64,000 nucleotides of DNA from JBBQYD01 sp942493075 (GCA_942493075.1 OW818681.1:5394001-5458000), one strand, 5' to 3'; positions 42,048 through 50,301 are shown, counted from the stretch's first letter. The notes: generated from the letters alone by a model not told the origin. Translations and numbers: made by a program.

Positions 42048-43352
42048 ATGCCAAAATACAATTACGTAGCCATGGATGCCCATGGCAAGGAAACCAAGGG
42101 CACACTCGAGGTAACCAGCCAGAACGAAGCCATCGCGCGCGTCAAGGAGATGAACTTGTTCCCCACGAAGATCGTGGAGGTGGACAAGCCCAAGGAAAAA
42201 GGCGCGGATAAGAAAGCCCCGCTTAGAAAGGGTGCGAAGCCCGGGAAGAAGGGCCAGATGAACCTGAACATCAGGATCCCGGGGCTGGGCGGAAAAGTGA
42301 AGTCCAAGGTGTTGACTACTTTTACTCGCCAGTTGGCCACGCTGGTGGACGCCGGGTTGCCCTTATTGCGCGGTTTGCGCGTGCTGGAGAAGCAGGAACG
42401 CAACGCGACTCTTAAGGGGATTATTGCTGAACTGGCCCTCTCAATCGAAGGTGGCAGCACCTTTTCCGAAGGCTTGGCTCAGCATCCGAAGGTTTTCGAT
42501 CGTCTGTTCGTGAACATGGTAAAAGCCGGCGAATTGGGCGGTGTGCTTGAAGTCGTGCTTACACGCCTTTCCGAGTTCATGGAAAAGGCGCAGAAAATCA
42601 AAGGCAAGGTGGTCGCAGCCATGTTCTATCCAATCGCCGTGCTCGTTGTCGCGGTGGGCATTCTAATGATCCTGATGGTGAAGGTCATTCCCTCGTTCCG
42701 GACAGTGTTCGACGGCATGAACATGGAATTGCCAGGGTTCACAAAGCTTGTGCTGGGCATCAGCGAAGCGGTAAAAAACCATTTCGTCCAGGTGCTTATT
42801 GGCATGGCCGTTGTCTATGTGCTCTTCAAGTTGTTCACCAAAACAAAGTTCGGCCGGTATATGTGGGACAAGGTAAAACTCAAGATCCCGGCAGTCGGTC
42901 CTGTGGTCAGCAAGGTGGCCATCGCCCGCTTCACTCGTACCCTTGGGACTCTGGTCAGCAGCGGTGTGCCGATCTTGCAGGCGTTAACCATCGTGAAAGA
43001 AACGGCTGGTAATGTGATCATTGCCAATGCCGTTAATGCCGTTCACGAGAGCGTCAAAGAAGGTGAAACCATTACAGCGCCTCTGGAAGCTTCTGGAGTG
43101 TTCCCTCCAATGGTCATCTCCATGGTGGACGTCGGTGAGCAGACCGGTGCGCTCCCGGAAATGTTACTTAAAATCGCAGATAACTACGATGATGAGGTCG
43201 ATAACGCGGTGGCCGCCATGACCTCCCTGTTGGAACCGATTATGATCGTGTTCCTGGCGGTGATCGTCGGCAGTATCGTCATCGCGATGTTCATGCCCCT
43301 GATCTCGATGATGAACAACGTCGGTGACAGTAGCGGCGGCAAAGAAGAGTAG
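42048..43352 (+). CDS. pilC: PilC/GspF-family inner-membrane platform protein
   Basis: 434 residues. The start is preceded by AAAGGAC. An N-terminal region (YVAMDAHGKETKGTLEV) and basic linker lead to two repeated T2SSF domains: LTTFTRQLATLVDAGLPLLRGLRVL and IARFTRTLGTLVSSGVPILQALTIV, each with a membrane helix (MFYPIAVLVVAVGILMILMV and IMIVFLAVIVGSIVIAMFMP). A third helix lies near 250. PilC anchors the motor ATPase and turns with pilin insertion. It ends the operon, followed by a strong terminator. No pilM-N-O-P-Q, pilin or prepilin peptidase gene is nearby. Confidence 0.93.
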   Translation: MPKYNYVAMDAHGKETKGTLEVTSQNEAIARVKEMNLFPTKIVEVDKPKEKGADKKAPLRKGAKPGKKGQMNLNIRIPGLGGKVKSKVLTTFTRQLATLVDAGLPLLRGLRVLEKQERNATLKGIIAELALSIEGGSTFSEGLAQHPKVFDRLFVNMVKAGELGGVLEVVLTRLSEFMEKAQKIKGKVVAAMFYPIAVLVVAVGILMILMVKVIPSFRTVFDGMNMELPGFTKLVLGISEAVKNHFVQVLIGMAVVYVLFKLFTKTKFGRYMWDKVKLKIPAVGPVVSKVAIARFTRTLGTLVSSGVPILQALTIVKETAGNVIIANAVNAVHESVKEGETITAPLEASGVFPPMVISMVDVGEQTGALPEMLLKIADNYDDEVDNAVAAMTSLLEPIMIVFLAVIVGSIVIAMFMPLISMMNNVGDSSGGKEE

Positions 43353-43366
43353 GCTTTCATTGCACC

Positions 43367-43401
43367 AACCGGCCAGGCCCTTTCAGCCTGGCCGGTTTTT
43401 T
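43367..43401 (+). terminator. Rho-independent terminator of the pilus motor operon
   Basis: AACCGGCCAGGC (43367-43378) pairs perfectly with GCCTGGCCGGTT (43386-43397), with a seven-base loop and a run of six T at the end. It is a textbook terminator 14 bases after the pilC stop. Confidence 0.93.
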
Positions 43402-43440
43402 GTACCTGGCAGGCAATCCGCTTGTCGGCAGGCCTGTTCC

Positions 43441-44079
43441 ATGGAAACCTTCCGTGTGTCTGTAACGGTCAAAATCTGTGGAATTACGAATTCTGGGGAT
43501 GCGGAAGCAGCCGTAAACGCGGGTGCGAACGCTCTCGGGTTCATCTTTTATCCCCGTAGCCCTCGAGCCGTAACGCTAACTCAGGCAAGCAGCATCTGCC
43601 GCACGCTGCCCGGACATTTGGCCAGAGTAGGCGTGTTTGTCAATGCGTCACCAAACGAGGTCCACGAAGCTTCGGCTGTGTGCGGACTGAACATTCTCCA
43701 GTTCCATGGCGATGAGTCCCCGGAGTATTGCGGCCAGTTCGGGCTAATGACCATGAAAGCTTTCAGGGTGCGAGATCGCGAGACTCTTGCCACCCTGCCC
43801 CGTTTCGCCACCCATGCCTGGCTGTTGGATGCCTATAATCCCGTCCAACTGGGTGGCAGTGGAGAGACCTTCGATTGGCAGCTAGCCGTCGCTGCCAATC
43901 AACTGGGAAGGCCCATATTCCTGGCGGGTGGCCTGACACCCGAGAACGTTGCTCAAGCCATCCAGCAGGTAAAACCGTTCGGCGTCGATGTTTCCAGCGG
44001 GGTCGAAATCGCCCCTGGCCGCAAGGACCACGAGAGGATCAGAGCCTTCGTGGCTGCGGCGAAAAGCGTCGATTACTGA
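43441..44079 (+). CDS. trpF: Phosphoribosylanthranilate isomerase
   Basis: 212 residues from the ATG at 43441; an earlier in-frame start would run through the terminator. The TIM-barrel enzyme catalyses the Amadori rearrangement of phosphoribosylanthranilate in tryptophan synthesis. The catalytic base Cys13 (KICGIT) and acid Asp183 (GVDVSSGVE) are present, as are GFIFYPRSPR and the phosphate-binding FLAGGLTPENV. No other trp gene lies in the window, so it is a stand-alone trpF. The last seven bases overlap the convergent nucleoside hydrolase. Confidence 0.95.
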   Translation: METFRVSVTVKICGITNSGDAEAAVNAGANALGFIFYPRSPRAVTLTQASSICRTLPGHLARVGVFVNASPNEVHEASAVCGLNILQFHGDESPEYCGQFGLMTMKAFRVRDRETLATLPRFATHAWLLDAYNPVQLGGSGETFDWQLAVAANQLGRPIFLAGGLTPENVAQAIQQVKPFGVDVSSGVEIAPGRKDHERIRAFVAAAKSVDY

Positions 44080-45062
44080 CTGATCCGCTGCACCAGCCAA
44101 TCTTCAAACGCCTGTTGATCCTTCCATCCGGTGGCAACGCGGCAGACCGGTGCTTTGGGATCAATCAGGGTGAAGCCGTCATCGGTCACCTTGAGCCCAA
44201 GCGGCTCAATCGTGCACAATTCCTCAGTCACTGCCAGGTAAGCAGCCACGCAATCAAATAAGGTGCTCGACCGGTTGTTGACCGCTTCACCTTCGAACCC
44301 TTTGCGATCCTGAGCCCATATACGGTAGTTGACAAGGATGTCACTGGCGATACCACCCCGGCTCTTCCGAATCTTCTGAAACTCCTCGCCATCCAGCACG
44401 ATCAAGCCACATGTATCCAAAGGCGTGATGGTCTTTGTCCATGGTGCTTCGAAGACCGTCCGGCAGGCTTTGGGCGCGACTTTTACATTCCATTCGGGAT
44501 CGATTTTGGTTTTGCCGCCATAACCTTTGCGGACACTCCCGTGCATGCCTACAAACACTGCTTTTTGAGCGATGCGTGGCTCTTGAGCCAGTGCGGCCTC
44601 AATGTTTGAAAGCGGGCCGATTGCCAGCAAAGTGACGGGCTCTGGCGATTTCATAATGGTATCGATGAGCGCGGCTACGCCGTTGGTGAACACGCGCCCG
44701 GGATAGGATTTGAGATCGTAATCCCGAATCCATTCAAGCTGTGAATCGCGCCCAGCCGCTTCTGGCACTTCCCTTCCAATCCCAACTGGAATGTCTGTGC
44801 GACCGGCGCGCTGGAGAAACTTGGCCAGAATCTTCGCGCGATACTCGGGTTTTCCGTAGTCGCCCACCACAAGCTTCACATCGAGTTCAGGGGAATTCAG
44901 CACCAGGCCCAATGCCCAGGTGTCATCAATATCATCCCCGATGTCGGTATCCAAAATTACCGGTATTCTTTTTTTGGGTGAATCCTTGGCAGCCCAGGCC
45001 GAGAGCGAACAGAGCAGCACACCACAAAGCAGGACCAGTCCGAATTTCGTGCATGTTTTCAT
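44073..45062 (-). CDS. Exported nucleoside hydrolase family protein
   Basis: 329 residues with a signal peptide (FGLVLLCGVLLCSLSAWAA). The calcium-binding DTDIGDDIDD motif (38-47) is intact, followed by LLAIGPLSNIEAAL and a distal VNNRSSTLFDCVAAY segment, where Asp completes the site. Most nucleoside hydrolases are cytosolic; the exported form is common in this phylum. It hydrolyses the N-glycosidic bond of nucleosides to base and ribose, or a related glycoside. It is last in a six-gene operon, overlapping its upstream neighbour by ATGA. Confidence 0.88.
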   Translation of the reverse strand: MKTCTKFGLVLLCGVLLCSLSAWAAKDSPKKRIPVILDTDIGDDIDDTWALGLVLNSPELDVKLVVGDYGKPEYRAKILAKFLQRAGRTDIPVGIGREVPEAAGRDSQLEWIRDYDLKSYPGRVFTNGVAALIDTIMKSPEPVTLLAIGPLSNIEAALAQEPRIAQKAVFVGMHGSVRKGYGGKTKIDPEWNVKVAPKACRTVFEAPWTKTITPLDTCGLIVLDGEEFQKIRKSRGGIASDILVNYRIWAQDRKGFEGEAVNNRSSTLFDCVAAYLAVTEELCTIEPLGLKVTDDGFTLIDPKAPVCRVATGWKDQQAFEDWLVQRISQ

Positions 45063-45916
45063 AAATTGCCGGCAAACGGATTGCCTTTAACTGACACCCC
45101 GGAGATCTGGGGTAAACAGTAAATCCCACCTGCCATATAAAGCCATCCGACTAGAAAATGAATTCCCCATCCGGCGAGCAATTCCAGCAGGTTGAGGGAG
45201 CCCAGACCGTAAAGCACAACCAGACACCCCAGGAGGGCGGCGCCAGGCAGCATCGCAGCGCCGGCCAACCGCCAGCCGATGCCAAAGCCCGCGGTTCGAT
45301 TAGCGAAAAATGCGAGCAGACAAATGGGCCCGGCGTATAGCAACGCCAGAAGAGCCCAACTGATCAGCAAGCCGGCCATTGATCCCAGGACAAGCAGCGC
45401 CAAACCCGGGGGCGCCCAAGCCCCCCACCATGGTTCAACCTCAGGCTGGTTAAAGGCAACGACGACACCCTCTGGATATGGAAGCGTGAAAGCTCCGAAG
45501 ATGGAAATCAGGAGAACGCTTTGGCGGCCAAACTCGACCAGGACATGAGCGGGAGCACGGGCCTGTCCCGAGTGCTCAGGATCAACAGAAATGGCAAGCA
45601 GACGGTGCTCCGCCAGGACCTGGGGAGCACGTCCGCCCCAATGCAACTCGCCTTGCCGGATCTCACCTTCCGCAGGGAGTTGTTTTACGGCCGCGGTGAT
45701 TTGTGGAAAATAATTAGCCCCAACGAACCAAGCGATGGCAGCGGCAACCAAGGCCGCCATCGCCACTTGAAAGACAAAGAGCCTTAGGAAGGACGCCTGT
45801 GCGAAGGCAGCTACCCCTCCTGGAGTAAACGGCTGCCAGGCGCATGGCTCGTCCGGCTCCTCTGGGCCAGAGTTGGCTGCCTGCGTCGGTGCGCCGCCTG
45901 CCTCCTCTGCGACCAT
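45059..45916 (-). CDS. Multi-helix membrane protein of unknown function
   Basis: 285 residues. A polar N-terminus is followed by a hydrophobic helix (LFVFQVAMAALVAAAIAWFVGANYF), an extended region of about 60 residues with strand-like sequence, and a second part with at least four helices (SVLLISIFGAFTLPY, GLALLVLGSMAGLLISWALLALLY, MLPGAALLGCLVVLYGLGSL, LLAGWGIHFLVGWLYM). No family is recognised. It lies between a small conserved protein (3 bases upstream) and the nucleoside hydrolase (overlap), firmly inside the operon. Confidence 0.7.
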   Translation of the reverse strand: MVAEEAGGAPTQAANSGPEEPDEPCAWQPFTPGGVAAFAQASFLRLFVFQVAMAALVAAAIAWFVGANYFPQITAAVKQLPAEGEIRQGELHWGGRAPQVLAEHRLLAISVDPEHSGQARAPAHVLVEFGRQSVLLISIFGAFTLPYPEGVVVAFNQPEVEPWWGAWAPPGLALLVLGSMAGLLISWALLALLYAGPICLLAFFANRTAGFGIGWRLAGAAMLPGAALLGCLVVLYGLGSLNLLELLAGWGIHFLVGWLYMAGGIYCLPQISGVSVKGNPFAGNL

Positions 45917-45919
45917 AAA

Positions 45920-46381
45920 TCAAACTCCCTGGGCTGGCTGATCTCCCGAAGGCACCTGGGGCTGACCCGGTTGCTGGCCCTGCGGTGGCGCCAGAATCAC
46001 GGGCACCGGGTAACGCAGTTTCATCACGTCATCCACCAGCACCTCCACATAGTAAGTGCCGGGAACCTTAAATTCGATCTGCGCGAACATCGTCACGTTC
46101 GTCGCGTGCATTCCCGCATCCTGGAGCGCGAATTTCACTTCGCCTTTTCGCAACAGGGTGGTTTGGTCTGGTCCCACCAGGCGTGTGGTTTCGGTGAACT
46201 GGCCAACACCCGCGGTCCAACGGTTGAACACCGCCAGCTTGAGGGCCACAACAGGCAACTGGGGCACGCGGATGAAATTGATCACTCCGATCAGGAAGAA
46301 GTTGCCGGTAACTTCCTGACGGACTTCCTCGCACACCAGCGAGCATTGAAGGTCAGGCAAAATTCGTGTTGGTTGCATCAT
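45920..46381 (-). CDS. Small conserved cytoplasmic protein (DUF6941-like)
   Basis: 153 residues, with a second ATG one codon in. The N-terminal part (QCSLVCEEVRQEVTGNFFLIGVINFIRV) and the later GTYYVEVLVDDVMKLRYPVPVI resemble the DUF6941 group as I recall it: small beta-rich proteins of unknown role. The last 25 residues are a Gln/Pro/Gly-rich tail. It is placed nine bases after folD. Confidence 0.6.
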   Translation of the reverse strand: MMQPTRILPDLQCSLVCEEVRQEVTGNFFLIGVINFIRVPQLPVVALKLAVFNRWTAGVGQFTETTRLVGPDQTTLLRKGEVKFALQDAGMHATNVTMFAQIEFKVPGTYYVEVLVDDVMKLRYPVPVILAPPQGQQPGQPQVPSGDQPAQGV

Positions 46382-46390
46382 AATTGTTTG

Positions 46391-47281
46391 TTAGGCGCTG
46401 GCGGTTTCCGCCGCCCTCACCGTGTTGTGCATCAGCATCGCGATCGTCATAGGGCCCACGCCGCCGGGGTTGGGCGTGATCAATCCAGCTTTGGGCTGCA
46501 CGGCTGCGAAATCAACGTCTCCTACGAGGCGCGACCCCGTTTTAGCTGTGGGATCACTCACCCGGTTAACCCCCACATCGATCACCACTGCCCCGGGTTT
46601 GACCATATCAGCCTTCACAAACTCGGCCACCCCCATCGCAGCAATTAAAATATCGGCTCTGCGGCAATGTGCCCCAATGTCGCGCGTTGCTGAATGACAT
46701 ATCGTGACGGTGGCGTTGGCGTGTTTGTCCTTCTGACAAAGCAGTGCGGTCATGGGTTTGCCCACGATGTTGCCGCGCCCCAGCACCGCCACCTCGGCCC
46801 CGCTGGTCTTCACCTGGGAACGCACCAACAACTCCCGGATACCTCCAGGGGTGCATGGCACAAACCCCGTGGTGTCGCCCAGCATCAGCTTTCCGACATT
46901 GACCGGGTGAAACCCATCGACGTCTTTTTCGGGGAGCACGGAGGCGTAGATGACTTCCTGGCGAATTTGCTTCGGCAAGGGAGCTTGCACGAGGATGCCG
47001 TGCAAACTTGAATTCTGGTTGAGCTGCCTGATGAGCTTCAGTAAATCAGCTTCGGAGGTGGCCTCCGGCAGCACATGCGTTTCCGATAGGATGCCTAGCT
47101 CGGCGCACGTCTTCTCTTTTCGTCCAACGTAAACTTTTGAGGCCGGATCTTCACCGACTCGCACGAAAGCCAAGCCCGGCTGAATCCCCCGGGAAGCCAA
47201 ATGGGCGATCCGCCCGCGCAGCTCACTCTGTAACTGCGCGGCAATCGCCCGCCCGTCGATCAAGTTGCCAGCGGCACCCAT
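46391..47281 (-). CDS. folD: Methylenetetrahydrofolate dehydrogenase/cyclohydrolase
   Basis: 296 residues, the usual FolD length. The YVGRKEK motif holds the catalytic Lys55. VQAPLPKQI, GFHPVNVGKL, CTPGGI and the NADP-binding GRGNIVGKPM are followed by PNPGGVGPMT. It interconverts methylene-, methenyl- and formyl-tetrahydrofolate in the cytoplasm, supplying one-carbon units. The ATG at 47281 follows directly on the stop of the upstream SH3 gene with no gap, suggesting translational coupling. Confidence 0.96.
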   Translation of the reverse strand: MGAAGNLIDGRAIAAQLQSELRGRIAHLASRGIQPGLAFVRVGEDPASKVYVGRKEKTCAELGILSETHVLPEATSEADLLKLIRQLNQNSSLHGILVQAPLPKQIRQEVIYASVLPEKDVDGFHPVNVGKLMLGDTTGFVPCTPGGIRELLVRSQVKTSGAEVAVLGRGNIVGKPMTALLCQKDKHANATVTICHSATRDIGAHCRRADILIAAMGVAEFVKADMVKPGAVVIDVGVNRVSDPTAKTGSRLVGDVDFAAVQPKAGLITPNPGGVGPMTIAMLMHNTVRAAETASA

Positions 47282-48448
47282 TTATTCCACCACTTCGATT
47301 TTATCGATAGTCAGCACTGGAGTATTTCCCCAGCGCTCTTCCAAGCCTTCCTCGCCAGTCACGATGACTTGCATACCTTTGAACCGGCGCAGGTCCAGCT
47401 CAGGGCTTGGGCTGATGAGGTAATTAATCAACTGCTTGGTGTCTGGGCTAACCAGGGAGAAATAGCTGGGTGCCTGGATGCTCACCGTTCCGCGCACCAA
47501 TCCTTCGCGCTGGACAATCCGGCGAGGTGGCGGCTCGTCGGCTACAGGAGCCTCGGTCGTGGTTTCAGGGGCTATTGGCTCAACAGAAGGCGTCTCGGGT
47601 GCCGGGACCGCAGGCTCGGGTGCAGGCACAACTGGCTGGCCAACCGGAGCATCGGCCATGGCTGGCGCCTCGGGCACGGGGGCAGGCTCGGCTGGAGCGG
47701 GCGTTGGCTCTGGCTTCTTAGTATCAGCAATCTCTGGAGGAACAGGTGTTGCTTCTGATTTTAGATACTGTGCAGCCACAAAGGCATATGCATTGGTGGG
47801 AGTCTCAATTTTGATCCAGTCACCTTTGGTATCGATCGCTGTGAAATCGGTGCCTTTTTCGAGACGTCCAAGAACGCTGTAGTTTTCGCCCGGACCTCCG
47901 CGCATGTTAATCCGAGTCGATGTCGTGTTCTTGTTTGTGTCCACGAAGAGTGCGCTGATCCAGACGGGACGCTCAGAAGGCAATTGGATTTTGGCCCAGG
48001 CGGATGGCTCATCCGGGCCGGAGTTGGTCAGGATGATCTCTTCCAGGACAACCACATTCTCTCCCTTGGAGAGGCGGGTCAGCACCTCGCTGTTGAGCTT
48101 GGCTTGCCCACGGACATTGACGTTGCTGGCGATGACGGTGGCAGGCCCCATCGTGAGAGGCTCTGTGCGGGTCACGGCGTAGGAGGGCTTGGCGGCGGCC
48201 TTAGCCTTGGGCGCAGGCACTGCGCTGGCGGGTTTCCTGGCGCGTTTCTTCTTTTTGGAGACCGCAGGTTTCGCAGGCGCGTTTGTCTTCGCGTCAGACA
48301 GGGCTGGCGCGCCATTCGTCGCTGCCGGAACAGCAGGCAGTGCCGGAGGAGCAGATACCGGCGCGGCGGGCGGCACATTTGATAATTGCTGGGCAAAAAG
48401 ATTCCCTGCGAGCAAAAGACCCACAAGCAGCCAACACTTTGTTTTCAT
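47282..48448 (-). CDS. Exported protein with two SH3-like domains
   Basis: 388 residues from the ATG at 48448, giving a signal peptide (CWLLVGLLLAGNLFAQQ). An Ala/Pro/Lys-rich region (about 30-90) leads to two bacterial SH3 domains: ASNVNVRGQAKLNSEVLTRL and STRINMRGGPGENYSVLGRL. A Pro/Ala/Glu-rich spacer (about 235-300) and a C-terminal small beta domain (RIVQREGLVRGTVSIQAPSYFSL to TIDKIEVVE) follow. Bacterial SH3 domains often bind peptidoglycan. It probably acts in the envelope. The start overlaps the stop of the RsuA/RluB-type gene. Confidence 0.8.
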   Translation of the reverse strand: MKTKCWLLVGLLLAGNLFAQQLSNVPPAAPVSAPPALPAVPAATNGAPALSDAKTNAPAKPAVSKKKKRARKPASAVPAPKAKAAAKPSYAVTRTEPLTMGPATVIASNVNVRGQAKLNSEVLTRLSKGENVVVLEEIILTNSGPDEPSAWAKIQLPSERPVWISALFVDTNKNTTSTRINMRGGPGENYSVLGRLEKGTDFTAIDTKGDWIKIETPTNAYAFVAAQYLKSEATPVPPEIADTKKPEPTPAPAEPAPVPEAPAMADAPVGQPVVPAPEPAVPAPETPSVEPIAPETTTEAPVADEPPPRRIVQREGLVRGTVSIQAPSYFSLVSPDTKQLINYLISPSPELDLRRFKGMQVIVTGEEGLEERWGNTPVLTIDKIEVVE

Positions 48449-49158
48449 AACGTTCCCGTAAGTAGAGATTTTATCTCGGGCGCTGTCAATGTCCGCCATT
48501 TGCCAGTTTTCAATTCTCCGAGCTTGATTTTTCCGATCTGGAGGCGTTGGAGGCGTTTGACGGTGCGTCCCTGAGATTCAAAAAGGCGCCGAACTTCCCG
48601 GTATTTGCCCTCTGCGAGCTCGAGCTCAACAACGCTTTGAGTTGAGCTGGCGGAGATTAAAACGGCTTTTTTGGCCTGAAATTTTTCACCTTCGTACCAG
48701 AGGCCGCGAGTGAAGCGCTCCAGTATTTCCGGATCGACTTTACCCTCAACGGTGGCCAGATATTTCTTATGCACCCCGTAGCGTGGATGGGTAAGGTGTA
48801 GGGTGAAGTCTCCGTCGTTTGTAAGGAAAATGAGCCCCTCGCTGTTAAAATCGAGGCGTCCAACAGAATGCAGATGCCCGTATTCACGGGGAAGCAAATC
48901 GTAGATGGTGGGACGATTGCGCTCGTCGTTTCTCGAGCACACCAAGCCTTTGGGCTTGTTCAGCGCGAGATACATCTTGCGCTTCACCCGGACTGGCCTG
49001 CCATCCACGACAACTTTGTCGTGGTCAGGATCCACTTTTGCACCCAGCTCAGTGACGAGGTGGCCGTTGACGGCCACCAAGCCCGCGCGAATCAGTTGCT
49101 CGCCCGCACGCCGCGAGCTAATACCGGCATCCGCTAGGAATTTCTGCAACCGAATCAC
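48445..49158 (-). CDS. RsuA/RluB-type 16S/23S rRNA pseudouridine synthase
   Basis: 237 residues from a GTG at 49158. An N-terminal S4 RNA-binding domain (IRLQKFLADAGISSRRAGEQLI) precedes the catalytic domain with GRLDFNSEGL (Asp103) and the LTNDGDF and KKYLATVEG blocks of the RsuA/RluB/RluE/RluF group. The length and an S4 domain fit RluB-like enzymes that modify the peptidyl-transferase region of 23S rRNA; the precise target is inferred. It is first gene of the six-gene operon. Confidence 0.92.
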   Translation of the reverse strand: MIRLQKFLADAGISSRRAGEQLIRAGLVAVNGHLVTELGAKVDPDHDKVVVDGRPVRVKRKMYLALNKPKGLVCSRNDERNRPTIYDLLPREYGHLHSVGRLDFNSEGLIFLTNDGDFTLHLTHPRYGVHKKYLATVEGKVDPEILERFTRGLWYEGEKFQAKKAVLISASSTQSVVELELAEGKYREVRRLFESQGRTVKRLQRLQIGKIKLGELKTGKWRTLTAPEIKSLLTGTL

Positions 49159-49171
49159 AGGTGCATTGCTG

Positions 49172-49225
49172 AAAAACCAAAACCCGAATCAGACCCGCCT
49201 GACGCGTGCCAGATTCGGACTTTGG
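49172..49225 (-). terminator. Rho-independent terminator after the small basic protein gene
   Basis: On the minus strand CCAAA and CCGAATC arms (paired as 49212-49225 with 49177-49190) form a two-part stem with a 21-base loop, followed by a T-rich run. It separates the small basic protein gene from the pseudouridine synthase operon, so the former is likely monocistronic. Confidence 0.6.
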
Positions 49226-49245
49226 TCTCAGCCGTTAAATTGTAA

Positions 49246-49401
49246 TCAGGCTTCGCCTTTGGTCTTGCGCAGACCTGTGATGCGGTCTCCCGCCTTCCAC
49301 TGGCCGCGCTTCTTGAGCAACTCAAGACGCTCAAAGCGCTTAAGCACATTTCGCTTGCCGCCGAGGGCGGACGCCGCACGCAAACTCCGATGCTGTGACA
49401 T
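49246..49401 (-). CDS. Verrucomicrobia/Chlamydia-type small basic protein
   Basis: 51 residues: MSQHRSLRAAS at the start, then GGKRNVLKRFERLELLKKRG, QWKAGDRITGLRKTK at the end. About one residue in four is Lys or Arg. The pattern (KRNVLKRFER, RGxW, GLxKTK) matches the small basic protein family described for Chlamydiae and Verrucomicrobia (TIGR04137, from memory), whose role is not established but may involve nucleic acid or ribosomes. It is strong evidence for the phylum. It has its own promoter and terminator. No cysteines. Confidence 0.88.
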   Translation of the reverse strand: MSQHRSLRAASALGGKRNVLKRFERLELLKKRGQWKAGDRITGLRKTKGEA

Positions 49402-49447
49402 ATCGTTCTAAATTAAGTTTTCCGCCCCCGAATCGAAGCGGACGGCT

Positions 49448-49477
49448 TAAATACCACAACGCCCCGGGCCTTGCCAA
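49448..49477 (-). promoter_or_regulatory. Putative promoter of the small basic protein gene
   Basis: On the minus strand TTGGCA (49477-49472), an 18-bp spacer and TATTTA (49453-49448) lie 47 bases before the start codon. Both boxes are good partial matches. Confidence 0.45.
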
Positions 49478-49624
49478 TCCAAATCTTGGAGAAATCAAGT
49501 AATTGAGCAGGAACAGGAGTTTATGAGGTCGCAGAGTTGCGCAGCAGATAAGTGCGAGGAACTACCCCCTAGCATGACATTTGCAGATCGCATAAACATT
49601 CAGTTCTCTGTGATAAGATTCTTC

Positions 49625-49651
49625 TAAAGTCTTGCCTAAGCAAGCCGATAC
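49625..49651 (+). promoter_or_regulatory. Near-consensus sigma-28 (FliA) promoter
   Basis: TAAA (49625-49628), a 15-base spacer and GCCGATAC (49644-49651) match the flagellar sigma-28 consensus TAAA-N15-GCCGATAA at 11 of 12 positions with exact spacing. It lies nine bases before the start codon of a YjfB-like motility protein, so the transcript would be almost leaderless. Confidence 0.7.
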
Positions 49652-49660
49652 CGAGACAGA

Positions 49661-49867
49661 ATGACTATCTCGAACCAACCTACCTCGCTCCTGGACAGCG
49701 TGCTCACGGCACAGGCTAACCGGGCCGATTACGGGGTGGCGGTGCTTAAAAAAGCCCAGAACGTCGAGAAACAGCAGGGACAAGCGGTCATCGACATGCT
49801 CGAACAAGCGGGCGCTCCAGCAGCAAACCCGCCGGTCTCTGGCTCGCGACTCGACGCCTACGCCTGA
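49661..49867 (+). CDS. YjfB-like putative motility protein
   Basis: 68 residues. The middle part (LDSVLTAQANRADYGVAVLKKAQNVEKQQGQAVIDMLEQAG) has the helical pattern and the KKAxxxxKQQGxxxxxML core of the YjfB family (putative motility protein), small proteins associated with flagellar or chemotaxis regulons. A polar Ala/Pro tail follows. The sigma-28 promoter upstream fits this. No flagellar gene lies in the window. Confidence 0.75.
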   Translation: MTISNQPTSLLDSVLTAQANRADYGVAVLKKAQNVEKQQGQAVIDMLEQAGAPAANPPVSGSRLDAYA

Positions 49868-50301
49868 ACAGGTTAAAGGCATAGGCAGGGCAAGGACGTT
49901 GCTGCCGTTGCGGCAGCCGCAGAATTAGTCCCGTTGTTTTATCCAACGGGACAGGGCCTCGTTTGGTTCTCCGTTTTCTGAAGATCTGATGGCCGTTTTA
50001 TTCTCCATCAGTATCGGGATTTATCGACCTCGTTCAAACGGCGCGAAGTCGGTCGCATTCCCTTGTTAGAGGCCTCTTCTCGCTTTCCATGAAAAGAAGT
50101 GGTATTTGCACCGATTAACGGGTCCGTAAAGTTTCCTTTCTTTTTCCGCAACATTTTTGAATGGATTTTTCTAGGAGTATGTCTTATACTACGTGTGCTT
50201 GAACAAGCGATGCCAAATCAAGCAAAGCAGGACCCTTCAAGGAGGAGTGGCCCTGAGGCATCCTTCATACTTCAAAGCAAAGACAACCGGAAAGTCTGCC
50301 T
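49868..50301. other. 434-base intergenic region with three consecutive hairpins
   Basis: GCTGCCG-TTG-CGGCAGC (49901-49917), GTCCCGTTG-(7)-CAACGGGAC (49928-49952) and CTGATGG-(12)-CCATCAG (49986-50011) follow the YjfB gene. None has a T-run, so terminator, processed 3' UTR or a small structured RNA are all possible. The rest holds an AT-rich stretch with TATACT near 50182 and a GCTTG/CAAGC hairpin near 50199, probably the promoter region of the next small gene. The frame 50099-50305 is not convincing as a protein. Confidence 0.45.
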
